Positions 1-9,367 of a stretch of 64,000 nt of DNA are shown one piece after another. The translations under genes and the position numbers were made by a program. The notes below the pieces were generated by a model that saw only the letters and a list, made by a program, of their open reading frames with translations, was not told the DNA's origin and ran no database searches. The stretch covers positions 18,040-82,039 of the forward strand of contig CAILJB010000114.1 in NCBI GenBank assembly GCA_903834465.1. Direction: 5' to 3'. Position 1 is the first letter of the stretch, and each line of letters opens with the position of its first letter. Source of the DNA: an uncultured Pseudomonadota bacterium (GTDB lineage Bacteria; Pseudomonadota; Gammaproteobacteria; Methylococcales; Methylomonadaceae).

Positions 1-156
1 GGTTAAGACTGCAATAAGCCGCTGGTGATTTTTGCTCGCGCCAGCCATCGCATAAACTTCGCCATCAATGTATTCGTGTTTAATCTCGCTGATTTTTTCA
101 CCTTCGAGATAATCCTGCTCACTCATGTAATTTGAAACGTAATCAGGGGAACTCAT
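1..156 (-). CDS. Uma2 family (DUF820) putative endonuclease, N-terminal part
   Basis: Only the first 52 codons lie inside the window; the frame stays open to position 1. The translation contains the hallmark Uma2 N-terminus: a YLEGE segment, then IKHEYIDGEVYAMAGAS and NHQRL. Uma2 proteins have a PD-(D/E)XK nuclease fold and are abundant in cyanobacteria and some large sulfur bacteria, but their biological role is poorly known. The catalytic Asp and Glu-x-Lys would lie beyond the window edge and cannot be checked. The ATG is 3 bases after the stop of the SNF2 helicase gene, so the two are probably co-transcribed. Family call is from motif recognition only. Confidence 0.8.
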   Translation of the reverse strand, partial: MSSPDYVSNYMSEQDYLEGEKISEIKHEYIDGEVYAMAGASKNHQRLIAVLT

Positions 157-159
157 TTT

Positions 160-3100
160 TTACTCCACGTCGCGCAATAACGCCAACATATCATCAACCG
201 ACATTTTGCCACTTAATTCTCCACCTTCTAGCAAACTATTTGCTAAATCACGTTTGTGATGATGCAGCGCAACGATTTTATCTTCAATAGTATCTTTGGC
301 AACTAAACGATAAACTGTCACCGGACGTTTTTGTCCCATCCGATGCGCGCGATCTGAAGCCTGATCTTCCACAGCAGGATTCCACCACGGATCCATGTGA
401 ATCACATAATCGGCAGCGGTCAAATTTAAACCTGTCCCGCCCGCTTTTAAACTGATTAAAAACAAATCGCCCTCGCCTGCTTGAAAGGCATTCATCGCTT
501 GTTTGCGTTTGGCGACAGGCGTTGAACCATCCAAATAATGGTAAGCAATACTTTTGCGGTCGAGTAATTCTCGAATCAAACCTAAATGCCCGACAAATTG
601 ACTGAACACCAATGCTTTATGACGATTGTCGAGTAATTCATCGACCAATTCTTCAAAGGCTTGTAATTTAGAACTGCTAATCGGACTTTCATCTAACACC
701 AAACGCGGATGACAACACGCGCGACGCAATTTCATAATTTCGGCTAAAACTTGCAATTGCTGTCCCGATTGCGCGGTTGCTTTTTGCATCACTTGCAACG
801 CATCACGTCGCAACGCTTCATACATCGCACGTTCATCAGCACTTAATTCAATATGCAAGGTCACTTCGGTTCGTGCCGGTAATTCGGTCAACACGTCATT
901 TTTCAAGCGTCGCAAAATAAACGGGCGCAATAATTTTTTCAGTCGTTGTTGTGCTTCATGATCGTGATTATTTTCGATAGCGTTCGCGTAACGTTCGTTA
1001 AAACGCGCCGCTGACCCCAACAAACCGGGATTGATAAAATCAAATAAATTCCACAATTCACCCAAATGATTTTCAATCGGCGTGCCGGTTGTGACCATTT
1101 TGAAATCAGCTTGCAACGCCATCGCGGCTTTAGAACGTTTGGTTAAATTATTTTTAATCGCTTGTGCTTCATCAGCAATCAATGTCCGCCAGCGCACTTG
1201 TTGCAATCGCTCGCCTTCGCTTTGCAATAAACCATAACTACACACAATCAAATCAAACGCACCGGCATTATCAAGCATCGTTTGTCGATCGCCCGTCCCG
1301 AATTGTTGCGCGTTTAACGTTGGTGCAAATCGCGCACATTCTTCTAGCCAATTGATACACACTGAAGTCGGCGCGAGAATCAACGTCGGGCCTTGTGGCG
1401 CACGCGATAGAATTAACGCCAGCGATTGCACTGTTTTACCTAAACCCATGTCATCGGCTAAACACGCGCCTGCGCCCCAATGCGCTAACCGACTCATCCA
1501 TTGGAAACCTTCGTGTTGATAATCACGCAATTCACCTTGCAATGTGGACGGCACTTTGGGTTTTAAATCGCTCAACTCTTCTAAGCGTTTAAGCTGGTCT
1601 TTCCACGGTTTACTTGCCGTAATGTGCATGCCGTCTGTGATTTCATCCAACGCTTGCGCGGCAAGGGCATGAAATTGAATTTTGTCATCGTTGACTTCAC
1701 CCAAACCTGCTAAATCATCTAAACGATGACGTAATTCTTTGGTCAACGCAATGATTTGCCCGTCTTCTAATTGCAAAAAACGGCTCTGTGAATTCGCCAA
1801 TAAACTCATTAACCGCTGCATATTCAACACTTGCCCATCATCGATTTCAATATCGCCTTCGACGCTAAACCAATTTTGTTCGTGACGCACAGAAAAACGC
1901 GCTTGTCCTAAACCCATTTCACGACTGAGTTTTATTTTTTTACCTTTTGGCCATTCCAATACCGCAAAGTCGCCTAAATTTTGCAAATCCAACAATGTTT
2001 CCAACGCCGCGTCCGGTTCTTCAAGCGACCATTTCAGCGAATTATCGGGATTTAATTCGGGACATTTTTCTAATAATTCGGCGACATACTGACTTTCAAT
2101 CTCGAAATCACGAGTCGTTTGTAATTGTTTGCCTTCAATATCCGCTAAAACCGTTGTGCCGCCTGTTGCCGGTTTATATAACGGGCCACCGTCTAAAAAG
2201 GGTTGTACAAAGGTTTCAATTTGAATACCTTGCCCAAGCGGTTGCAAGTGTAAATGCAGGCGATTATCTGCCGCTACCGTTTCAGCTTGCGTTGCCATGC
2301 CAACCATGTTGGATTGCACAGTCAGCATTGAGGCAACAGACGAAATTGAATCCATCACCCGTTGCCGCGCACTGGTTGGAATGGTTAAACCGTTTTCGCC
2401 TAAAATTCCCGCAACTTGGCGATGCTGCTCGTTAATGTCATAGAGCATTACACCGTTTGCCGTTTTTTGCACCGCAATTTTAGTCTCACGGCTAATTTGT
2501 GGAATCAAGGTTAAATGCAATTGATCGTCTTGTTCTTGAACTAATAATTGTGGCGCGGCGGTTTGAATATCAATCGGGGCGTTATATTGCACTTGTGATG
2601 CCCAATACACATTCGGATGCCCGACCGCTTCAAACAATGCCTCATTTGGCAAGCTGTAAACGTCGTTGTTGTAATAGTAATAATCGTTAGGTTGACTATT
2701 TTTGCAGATTTTTTTACAAATCCGCTGATCTTGCTCCGTCAAATAAGTAAAGCTCTCTAGTTCGTTGTATAACCGTTTTAATGCAACATTACGCCCTTTT
2801 GACCAATTGCCATTTTTACCTAATTTTTGTTCTTTGGGTTCAAGGAACATTTCACCATCACCAAACTGCAACGTCCAAACTAAGCGTAATTCAGACGGTG
2901 CTTTGATTTGAGTAGATGCAACTGTCAGCGTATTAACTTGCGCCAAAGCCTCCAACGCCCGTTCCCATGGCGCCGTATGAGGAAACGCATCAATCAATTG
3001 TGAAAACGGTGAATTTGCATAGTGTTTAGCGATTTTGTCGCAAGACTTATGATGGTAATCGAGACGTTGCAGCAATGCAGCACTTAATGCGGCATACCAA

Positions 3101-4317
3101 ATAAACCCCAATTCGCGTGCTTGTTGGCAATAATTTGCCAACGGTGCGATATACATTGCCTGTTGCACGGCACTACTCAGATGCTCAGTTTCACCAAGCC
3201 AATACAACAATAAAACTTGCACTAAATTTTCGTAAGATCCTTCGATTCGTACTGACAAAACCTGTGTTTCCTCAAGTTTTTTAAGTCCTTGATACACATC
3301 GAGTGTATCTAACAATATAAGATATTCAACCCTCGACACGGTACGATTTTTAGATAAGAAAATATCTACATGCTCTCTAAGTTGGGTCAAATTCGCTAAT
3401 GTTCGGCTACGTAGCAACATCAAGCCATAGAAGAAATCATAAATGCCACCCAAAGTAGTGTGACGTTTATTTTTCTTTCGCATCAGTTTTAACGCATCGT
3501 TAAATAACTCAATTGATTCATCGTAGCTATTTTTAAAAATTGCATTCAACGCGCGTAACTTTAAACCCATTGCCGAATTATCATTAGTTAACCAAGCATC
3601 GACATCTTTTTCATTGCCACGAAATAATCGTTGCTCAATAAGCGTGTGAATAATGTCTAAATCTTTCTGTTTAGACTGTCCAAACAACTCCTCAAGTAAA
3701 TTATAAACTTTGTTTTTATTTGCTTTCGCATTGGGGTCAAGCGACAAATAATCGTTAATTAGGCTATATTTCAACACCAAAAACCGAATTTTAGCCGGTA
3801 ATGTCATGAACCATTCACGGTTAAAATGCTCAAAAAAGAGTTGCTCAATAGCGGCGGCAAAATGTTGTGGAAAATCATTGTGCAACAGCGCGATATTGGC
3901 TTCAAAACCGGTTTCGTTACCTTGATAAAGAAACAAACGTAACTTTTTCATTTGGTGCAGCAACTGGTGTTTCGGTGGCAAATAGGAAAAATTATCTTTT
4001 TCCATAATAATTTGCTGCGCTAATTTACTAAACCACGGTTTTTGTAGCGCGATTTTCATCAAGGTTTCGGTAATGTCTCGATGACAATACCAGCCTTCTG
4101 CTGAGCTAATCACAAAACCCATTTTTTGAAACCGCTCTTGAAAATCTCGATTGATATTTTTAATTGTTTCGAAATCAAAACCGGTCGCTTTTAACACATT
4201 AACGAAACTTGTTTGCCCAATTGGCGCATAAACAACAGCCAAAACTAATAAAATGTCCTGCTCGTGGCGAGGTAATGCGTCAAAAATTTCGGATAAGCGT
4301 TGTTGAGTAATAGTCAT
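160..4317 (-). CDS. SNF2/SWI2-type DEAD-like helicase with long uncharacterised N-terminus
   Basis: A 1385-residue ATP-dependent DNA translocase of the SNF2 superfamily. The C-terminal 450 residues hold the motor: motif I DDMGLGKT near residue 955, motif II DEAQ near 1047, the helicase C-terminal lobe with LVFSQF and YLDGST, and motif VI SDRAHRMGQKRPV near 1324. A Zn-finger-like SWIM motif was not seen. Residues 1 to about 900 are not recognised; the first half is helical-looking and TPR-like in feel, the middle beta-rich. It starts 27 bases after nspC and ends 3 bases before a Uma2 nuclease gene, so it looks like part of an unusual five-gene run. The role could be chromatin or transcription remodelling, repair or defence; the sequence does not decide. 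Confidence 0.85.
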   Translation of the reverse strand: MTITQQRLSEIFDALPRHEQDILLVLAVVYAPIGQTSFVNVLKATGFDFETIKNINRDFQERFQKMGFVISSAEGWYCHRDITETLMKIALQKPWFSKLAQQIIMEKDNFSYLPPKHQLLHQMKKLRLFLYQGNETGFEANIALLHNDFPQHFAAAIEQLFFEHFNREWFMTLPAKIRFLVLKYSLINDYLSLDPNAKANKNKVYNLLEELFGQSKQKDLDIIHTLIEQRLFRGNEKDVDAWLTNDNSAMGLKLRALNAIFKNSYDESIELFNDALKLMRKKNKRHTTLGGIYDFFYGLMLLRSRTLANLTQLREHVDIFLSKNRTVSRVEYLILLDTLDVYQGLKKLEETQVLSVRIEGSYENLVQVLLLYWLGETEHLSSAVQQAMYIAPLANYCQQARELGFIWYAALSAALLQRLDYHHKSCDKIAKHYANSPFSQLIDAFPHTAPWERALEALAQVNTLTVASTQIKAPSELRLVWTLQFGDGEMFLEPKEQKLGKNGNWSKGRNVALKRLYNELESFTYLTEQDQRICKKICKNSQPNDYYYYNNDVYSLPNEALFEAVGHPNVYWASQVQYNAPIDIQTAAPQLLVQEQDDQLHLTLIPQISRETKIAVQKTANGVMLYDINEQHRQVAGILGENGLTIPTSARQRVMDSISSVASMLTVQSNMVGMATQAETVAADNRLHLHLQPLGQGIQIETFVQPFLDGGPLYKPATGGTTVLADIEGKQLQTTRDFEIESQYVAELLEKCPELNPDNSLKWSLEEPDAALETLLDLQNLGDFAVLEWPKGKKIKLSREMGLGQARFSVRHEQNWFSVEGDIEIDDGQVLNMQRLMSLLANSQSRFLQLEDGQIIALTKELRHRLDDLAGLGEVNDDKIQFHALAAQALDEITDGMHITASKPWKDQLKRLEELSDLKPKVPSTLQGELRDYQHEGFQWMSRLAHWGAGACLADDMGLGKTVQSLALILSRAPQGPTLILAPTSVCINWLEECARFAPTLNAQQFGTGDRQTMLDNAGAFDLIVCSYGLLQSEGERLQQVRWRTLIADEAQAIKNNLTKRSKAAMALQADFKMVTTGTPIENHLGELWNLFDFINPGLLGSAARFNERYANAIENNHDHEAQQRLKKLLRPFILRRLKNDVLTELPARTEVTLHIELSADERAMYEALRRDALQVMQKATAQSGQQLQVLAEIMKLRRACCHPRLVLDESPISSSKLQAFEELVDELLDNRHKALVFSQFVGHLGLIRELLDRKSIAYHYLDGSTPVAKRKQAMNAFQAGEGDLFLISLKAGGTGLNLTAADYVIHMDPWWNPAVEDQASDRAHRMGQKRPVTVYRLVAKDTIEDKIVALHHHKRDLANSLLEGGELSGKMSVDDMLALLRDVE

Positions 4318-4344
4318 TAGAAATGCGTTAGAAAAGTTAAAAAG

Positions 4345-5490
4345 TTATTCAGCGTGCGCTGTCGTCATCAACCATTGTTGTTGATAATCTTGGTAAGTGT
4401 AGTGTTTGAGCAATTCCAATTCACCATCAGCGCGTTGCAAATAGATGTCTGGTAAATTGTGACCATTAAAGCGACTGGCTTTAATCAATGTATACGCGCC
4501 AACGTTGTTAAACGTGATTTTGTCACCCAATTGCAGCGGATATTTAAAACGGTATTCGCCAAATATATCGCCAGCTAAACAAGTGCCGCCAGCTAAAATC
4601 GCGCTGTAACGTCCTTTTTCATCGTGTTCTTGCACTTGTGGTGGACGCTGAAATTCAAATACTTCGGGATTATGATTTACTGATGTATCTAAAATCGCCA
4701 CGGTTTTGCCATCGCTTTCAAACGTATCAATCACACTCGTCACCAATTGCGCGGCATTGCCGACAATTCCTTTGCCCGGTTCGATATAAACATCCACTTT
4801 CAATTCGCGACGTAATTGAATCACTAAATCAATAAACGGCTGATAATCCGCAATGTTATGAAACAAATAACCGCCGCCTAAATTTATCCACTGTAATTTT
4901 TCTAATTGATTACCAAAATAACGACGTAATTTTTCAACAGTTTGCAATAACGGTGTGAAATCAGTCGCTGAAAAAACGGTGTGAAAATGCAAACCGCTGA
5001 CTTGCTCAGATTCCAAACAATTCGATTGCCACAATGTATCAATATCTACACCTAATTTAGAATAACGCCGACACGGGTCAAAGCGTTCATCACTTAAAAA
5101 AGACAATTTTGGATTCACACGCAATCCCATTTTCGCTTGTGTTTCGACAATGGGGGCGTAACGTTCGTGCTGCGAGAGCGAATTAAAATTGATATGCGTA
5201 CATAAAGTCGTTAATTCATAAAGTTCGTCGGCAATTAACGCAGGTGTGGTTAAATGCACTTCGCCTTGTCCGGCTAAAACTTCCAGAACCAATTGCGCTT
5301 CAAACAACGAACTGACGGAAAAACCATCCACAAATGGTTTTGTAATATCTAGCACTCTCGAACATGGCAAGGCTTTCACCGCATAAAGCACTTTGCAACC
5401 CGATTGCTGACGAAGTTGCGCGAGCGTTGTTAAATTCGCAATGAGCTGTGATTCGTCGAGAATAAAAGCCGGTGTTTTAATGGGCATCAT
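4345..5490 (-). CDS. nspC: carboxynorspermidine decarboxylase
   Basis: A 381-residue PLP enzyme of the fold-III (alanine racemase-like) decarboxylases. It removes CO2 from carboxynorspermidine or carboxyspermidine in the alternative polyamine pathway. The PLP lysine sits in KVLYAVKALPC (about residue 38), the glycine-rich phosphate loop in WINLGGGYL, and the catalytic cysteine in GGTCLAGD (about residue 304). ATG-ATG occur in tandem, so the start could be one codon later. It begins 3 bases after the sdhD stop and is followed 27 bases on by the SNF2 gene. The usual partner, carboxynorspermidine synthase, is not in the window. Confident on family; substrate preference (nor- versus spermidine) is inferred. 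Confidence 0.88.
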   Translation of the reverse strand: MMPIKTPAFILDESQLIANLTTLAQLRQQSGCKVLYAVKALPCSRVLDITKPFVDGFSVSSLFEAQLVLEVLAGQGEVHLTTPALIADELYELTTLCTHINFNSLSQHERYAPIVETQAKMGLRVNPKLSFLSDERFDPCRRYSKLGVDIDTLWQSNCLESEQVSGLHFHTVFSATDFTPLLQTVEKLRRYFGNQLEKLQWINLGGGYLFHNIADYQPFIDLVIQLRRELKVDVYIEPGKGIVGNAAQLVTSVIDTFESDGKTVAILDTSVNHNPEVFEFQRPPQVQEHDEKGRYSAILAGGTCLAGDIFGEYRFKYPLQLGDKITFNNVGAYTLIKASRFNGHNLPDIYLQRADGELELLKHYTYQDYQQQWLMTTAHAE

Positions 5491-5493
5491 TTT

Positions 5494-5814
5494 TTAACCT
5501 TGAAATAACAGCACAATTGAACTCAATCCGAGTAATGCAAAAAACGCATTCGACAGCCAAATTGCGACAACTTGTTTGCCTTGATGCGAAACGTAATCTT
5601 CTAACACAACTTGCAAACCCAGTGCAGCGTGATAACAAACCACTAATATCCATACAATTAAACCGATTTTGTTGACCGGTTCATTTAGCCACGCACTCGT
5701 TTCAAAATAGTTTGCATTTAAACAATGCTGCAAAAATGCCACTAACCAATAAGACAATGGAATCAATAAAATTGCCGTAAGACGTTGCAGTTTCCAATGT
5801 TGCATCGCTTTCAT
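5494..5814 (-). CDS. sdhD: succinate dehydrogenase membrane anchor subunit SdhD
   Basis: A 106-residue membrane subunit of respiratory complex II, which passes electrons from succinate to ubiquinone. Three hydrophobic helices are visible (about residues 13-33, 46-68 and 83-104). The second ends in the SdhD signature: CYHAALGLQVVLEDYV, which carries the haem and quinone-site residues. It overlaps sdhC by 4 bases (ATGA), as expected for translational coupling. What follows is nspC, not sdhA and sdhB, so the catalytic subunits must be encoded elsewhere. Confidence 0.88.
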   Translation of the reverse strand: MKAMQHWKLQRLTAILLIPLSYWLVAFLQHCLNANYFETSAWLNEPVNKIGLIVWILVVCYHAALGLQVVLEDYVSHQGKQVVAIWLSNAFFALLGLSSIVLLFQG

Positions 5815-6188
5815 AACAGCACCGCTAAACTAAAAATGGTTAAAACCAACGACGCAAACAATTCCATCAGCGCATAACGCCTTAACGTTTCACGAGAAAA
5901 ACTGTGTCCAGCATCCCAAATTAAATGCCGAATGCCATGACATAAATGAAACATCAGCGCGTATATAAAACCGCTTAAAAACACTTGTATTGGCAACGTA
6001 TGTAATACCGTTTGCATTTGTAAATATGTCAGCATTCCATATTTAACTTGCGCCAACATGAAAACAAAACCCGCTAAACCGATTGCCAAAAACACACCAG
6101 TTAGACGATGACTGATTGAAATTACCCCCGTCAGTGGCAGGGTGTAAATTTGTAAATGCGGAGAGATTGGTCTATTGTGCGGCATCAA
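5811..6188 (-). CDS. sdhC: succinate dehydrogenase cytochrome b556 subunit SdhC
   Basis: A 125-residue haem b and quinone-binding membrane subunit of succinate dehydrogenase. It has the family N-terminal signature PISPHLQIY followed by SISHRLTGV, and the haem-ligand region HLCHGIRHLIWDAGH near residue 85. Three transmembrane segments are visible. Two ATGs are adjacent at the start; the first is taken. It is the first gene of a minus-strand run and is divergent from nudF across a 37-base gap that must hold both promoters. Confidence 0.92.
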   Translation of the reverse strand: MMPHNRPISPHLQIYTLPLTGVISISHRLTGVFLAIGLAGFVFMLAQVKYGMLTYLQMQTVLHTLPIQVFLSGFIYALMFHLCHGIRHLIWDAGHSFSRETLRRYALMELFASLVLTIFSLAVLL

Positions 6189-6225
6189 CTTTTCCTTTTA
6201 AATCGTTTAACCGCGTGATTGTAAC

Positions 6226-6810
6226 ATGAAAAAAGACGTGAAAATTCTAAACAAAGACACTGTGTACAACGGTTTTTTCCGTATGGAAGAGCTGCGCTTG
6301 CAACACACTTTATTTACCGGTGGCTGGAGCAGTGAAATTACGCGCGAATTATTTGTGCGTGGAAATTGTGTGGCAGTGGTTTTGTACGATGTGAAACACG
6401 ACGAGGTGATTTTAATTGAACAGTTCCGTGTCGGTGCAATCGACAATCCGATTAACACACCGTGGCTTATTGAAATTGTAGCGGGGGTGATAGAAGATGG
6501 CGAAACTGCTGAAGAGGTGGCACGTCGAGAATCCCTAGAAGAAGCGGGTTGCGAAATTGTGAATTTAATTTGCATCGGTTCATTTTATTTGTCACCGGGT
6601 GGCGCGTCGGAACAAATTACGTTGTTTTGCGGTTTGGTAAACAGTGAAAATGTCGGCGGTATACACGGTTTAGCCGAAGAAAACGAAGATATTTTAGTTC
6701 GCGCCGTGCCGTTTAATGAGGCGTATGAAATGGTGGAACGCAATGAAATTGATTCGGCAATTCCCATCATCGCAATACAGTGGTTAGCGTTGCATCGGCA
6801 TGAACTATAA
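6226..6810 (+). CDS. nudF: ADP-ribose pyrophosphatase (Nudix hydrolase)
   Basis: A 194-residue Nudix enzyme that should hydrolyse ADP-ribose to AMP and ribose 5-phosphate. The Nudix box is complete: GVIEDGE followed seven residues on by RESLEEAG (residues about 86-110), which holds the metal-binding glutamates. Flanking motifs IEQFRVGA and FYLSPGGASEQITLF are typical of the NudF/TrgB group. The length matches the family. It is a single gene, divergent from sdhC, and a strong stem-loop follows 8 bases after the stop. Confidence 0.9.
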   Translation: MKKDVKILNKDTVYNGFFRMEELRLQHTLFTGGWSSEITRELFVRGNCVAVVLYDVKHDEVILIEQFRVGAIDNPINTPWLIEIVAGVIEDGETAEEVARRESLEEAGCEIVNLICIGSFYLSPGGASEQITLFCGLVNSENVGGIHGLAEENEDILVRAVPFNEAYEMVERNEIDSAIPIIAIQWLALHRHEL

Positions 6811-6817
6811 AAATGCA

Positions 6818-6843
6818 AAGGGCAGATTTTTAAATCTGCCCTT
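6818..6843. terminator. bidirectional stem-loop between nudF and chemotaxis receptor
   Basis: A 12-bp perfect stem (AAGGGCAGATTT and its complement) with a 2-base loop lies between the convergent genes. Read on the minus strand, the stem is followed by a T-rich run; on the plus strand an A-rich run follows. It probably serves the receptor gene and possibly nudF as well. Confidence 0.75.
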
Positions 6844-6853
6844 ATAAAAATAA

Positions 6854-9049
6854 TTAGTTTAAATTAAAATATTTTACGGTGTTTGCCAAGCTACGCGCTT
6901 GATCTTCCAACGTTTCAGCCGCTGCCGCCGCTTCTTCGACTAACGCCGCGTTTTGTTGCGTCACATCGTCCATTTGCCCAATCGCTTGATTAACTTGTTC
7001 AATGCCGGTGGTTTGTTCACTTGAAGCCGAGCTAATTTCAGACATAATTTTCGTTACGCCACGAATTGCAGTAACAATTTCTTCCATCGTCCGTCCCGCA
7101 TCAGCCACTAAACGTGTGCCATCTTCAACTTTTTCGACTGAATCACCGATAAGATTTTTAATTTCGCCCGCTGCCGCTGCGGCACGTTGTGCTAAACTCC
7201 GCACTTCTGTTGCCACCACCGCAAAACCACGACCTTGATCACCTGCACGCGCCGCTTCAACCGCTGCATTCAACGCCAAAATATTGGTTTGGAAGGCAAT
7301 GCCATCAATGACAGAAATAATATCGACGATTTTGCGCGACGATTCGTTAATCGCTTCCATCGTATTCACTACCTGACCGACAACAGAAACTCCTTTGCTA
7401 GCAATATTCGACGCACCTTCTGCCAATTCGTTGGCATAGCCTGCGTTTTCACTATTGTGCTGCACTGTTGAAGTTAATTCCTGCATGCTTGCCGCCGTTT
7501 CTTCCAAACTTGCCGCTTGTTGCTCGGTGCGGTGCGATAAATCGTTATTTCCGGCAGCAATTTCTTTGGAACTTGTGTTAATCGTTCCGGTGGCATCTTG
7601 AATTTGATAAATAACTTCACGCAATTTTTCCACGGTTGAATTTGCGTCATCTTTTAACTGTCCAAACATGCCCTGATAATCGCCTGACATCGTTTTAGTT
7701 AAATCACCGTGCGACAACGCGTCTAAAATTCGTCCGACTTCATTCAGTCCGACAGAACTGGTTTCAATGAGTTTGTTGATATTTTTAACTAAATCTAAAA
7801 TAAATCCCGTACGCTTTGACTCATGAATACGCCGTTCAAAATCGCCTTGTGAGGCGGCTTGAACAATATCTGAGATTTCTTGTATCGCAATAACTTCTTC
7901 TGTTCTATCTAACCATTCCGCCACAAAACCAAGTCGTTCGCCATTTTTATCTAAAACGGGATTGACAACGATACTCATGTGATGACCAGCAATAACCAAT
8001 TCGGCACTATGAAATTCAGTCAAATTTTGTAACATTGCTCGCTGTTTCAGCGGATCGGTGTGGAACAAATCAATGCTAGACCCTAATAATTTAGCCGCTT
8101 CAAAATTGGGTAATTGTTTTTTAATATTTTGTTCCGCATTACTGAATAACTCTTTTGCACTACGGTTGACATAAATAATCTCAAACTCATTATTTGCTAC
8201 TAATACCGAAGAATGCACGTTATCCAGCGCATTGTTAATACGCATTGCTTCGGAATTAAGACGTTTGGCTTCAGCAATGTCTAAACTTAAACTCACATCC
8301 ATTGAAAATAAACCACGATAAAAATCACCAACAACACCATCTTTTTTCAAATCAAACGTATTGCCAAAACCTTTTGCTGCCAAACGATAAAATATTCCAA
8401 CGCTCTTATCGAGAGTGCCGCTTAATTCTCGAATAATACTAATGTTAATTGTCGCGCCAATTATTGCAGCCAATACGATTGCGACTAACTCCAAATATTG
8501 CTGCGCTAAAAATAACTCATAACTCAAAGTCGCCACAGGAATTGAAAAAACGACCAATGAAAAAATGGTTTTTTTCCATAATGAAATGTCTCGAACCGAT
8601 TTTATTAAGGCTTTTATGCCCGTTGGATTAACCGTTGCCGTTTTATTTTTAATGCCTGCGTACAATGCTTGGCTTTGTTCTAATTCCGCTTTTTTAGGTG
8701 CGTAACGAACAGACATATAGCTTGTTAATTTGCCTTTATCGAATTCGGGAATGATATTGGCGTGAACCCAATAAAAGTCACCATTTTTAGACCGATTTTT
8801 GACGCATCCTGACCATGGGCGCATGGCTTTTACGGTTTTCCACAAATCTTCAAAAACCTCCGCAGGCATATCTGGATGACGAATAATATTGTGATTTTGC
8901 CCAATTACTTCAGCACGCGAATAACCGCTTATCTTTAAAAATTCATCATTGGCGTAAACAATTTTACCTTGTAAATCGGTGCGTGTAACAAGGATACTTC
9001 CTTTTGTCATCACGATTTCTTTATTGGTGACTGGCATATTAAGTTTCAT
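6854..9049 (-). CDS. Aer-type methyl-accepting chemotaxis protein with two PAS domains
   Basis: A 731-residue transducer. Domains in order: an Aer-like PAS (about 18-110) with [13 protein letters not shown] and NIIRHPDMP; two close membrane helices (about 156-206) with almost no periplasmic loop; a second PAS (about 265-390); a HAMP-like stretch; and a methyl-accepting signalling hairpin. The hairpin tip, near residue 591, reads [18 protein letters not shown]. The first PAS probably binds FAD and senses redox state, as in E. coli Aer (inference). It ends in VKYFNLN and so lacks a C-terminal NWETF-type CheR-binding pentapeptide. A candidate sigma-28 promoter lies about 285 bp upstream. Confidence 0.92.
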   Translation of the reverse strand: MKLNMPVTNKEIVMTKGSILVTRTDLQGKIVYANDEFLKISGYSRAEVIGQNHNIIRHPDMPAEVFEDLWKTVKAMRPWSGCVKNRSKNGDFYWVHANIIPEFDKGKLTSYMSVRYAPKKAELEQSQALYAGIKNKTATVNPTGIKALIKSVRDISLWKKTIFSLVVFSIPVATLSYELFLAQQYLELVAIVLAAIIGATINISIIRELSGTLDKSVGIFYRLAAKGFGNTFDLKKDGVVGDFYRGLFSMDVSLSLDIAEAKRLNSEAMRINNALDNVHSSVLVANNEFEIIYVNRSAKELFSNAEQNIKKQLPNFEAAKLLGSSIDLFHTDPLKQRAMLQNLTEFHSAELVIAGHHMSIVVNPVLDKNGERLGFVAEWLDRTEEVIAIQEISDIVQAASQGDFERRIHESKRTGFILDLVKNINKLIETSSVGLNEVGRILDALSHGDLTKTMSGDYQGMFGQLKDDANSTVEKLREVIYQIQDATGTINTSSKEIAAGNNDLSHRTEQQAASLEETAASMQELTSTVQHNSENAGYANELAEGASNIASKGVSVVGQVVNTMEAINESSRKIVDIISVIDGIAFQTNILALNAAVEAARAGDQGRGFAVVATEVRSLAQRAAAAAGEIKNLIGDSVEKVEDGTRLVADAGRTMEEIVTAIRGVTKIMSEISSASSEQTTGIEQVNQAIGQMDDVTQQNAALVEEAAAAAETLEDQARSLANTVKYFNLN

Positions 9050-9367
9050 AAATGTTCCACTGAGCTGACACGTTAGAGCTAAAGGGTTAGAAAGTATGCA
9101 ATTGCGATTATTATTATTTTTCTATGAATTACTTTGCGTAAAATTTGCCCATGTTTACGCGGTGTTCGACTTTCTTACAGCCAGCGAACAAGTATTAAGT
9201 AAACCGGTACCAAAGAGAGCTTGAGTTTCGAATTTTAGAGCAACGATTAACATCACGTCGCGCTTGAGAAAATCGAACATCGTCTAAACACAAAAGCAAT
9301 TTTTACACCGTTTGGTTTTTTACAACACTCTCTGGTATCGGCACGATACTTTATATCTTAATTTTGA
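9050..9367. other. 318-bp intergenic region upstream of the chemotaxis receptor
   Basis: No coding frame of note. It holds the candidate sigma-28 promoter at 9335-9361. An imperfect inverted repeat is also present: CCGGTACCAAAGAGAG near 9207 and CTCTCTGGTATCGG near 9328, about 110 bp apart. If the promoter is used, most of the region is a long untranslated leader. No known RNA element was recognised. Confidence 0.4.
9335..9361 (-). promoter_or_regulatory. candidate sigma-28 (FliA) promoter for the chemotaxis receptor
   Basis: On the minus strand it reads TTAAGATA-N11-GCCGATAC, compared with the FliA consensus TAAAGTTT-N11-GCCGATAA. That is 5 of 8 at -35 and 7 of 8 at -10, with exact spacing. 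It sits immediately after the purF stop and drives toward the receptor at 9049. The implied leader of about 280 bases is long, which lowers confidence. Confidence 0.5.

Noticed and set aside
1947..2435. 162-codon plus-strand frame opposite the SNF2 gene
   Set aside because: No homology or ribosome site; the opposing strand holds a continuous, well-supported gene.
6207..6575. 122-codon minus-strand frame opposite nudF
   Set aside because: Antisense shadow of a clear Nudix gene; low-complexity Ser/Thr content and no homology.
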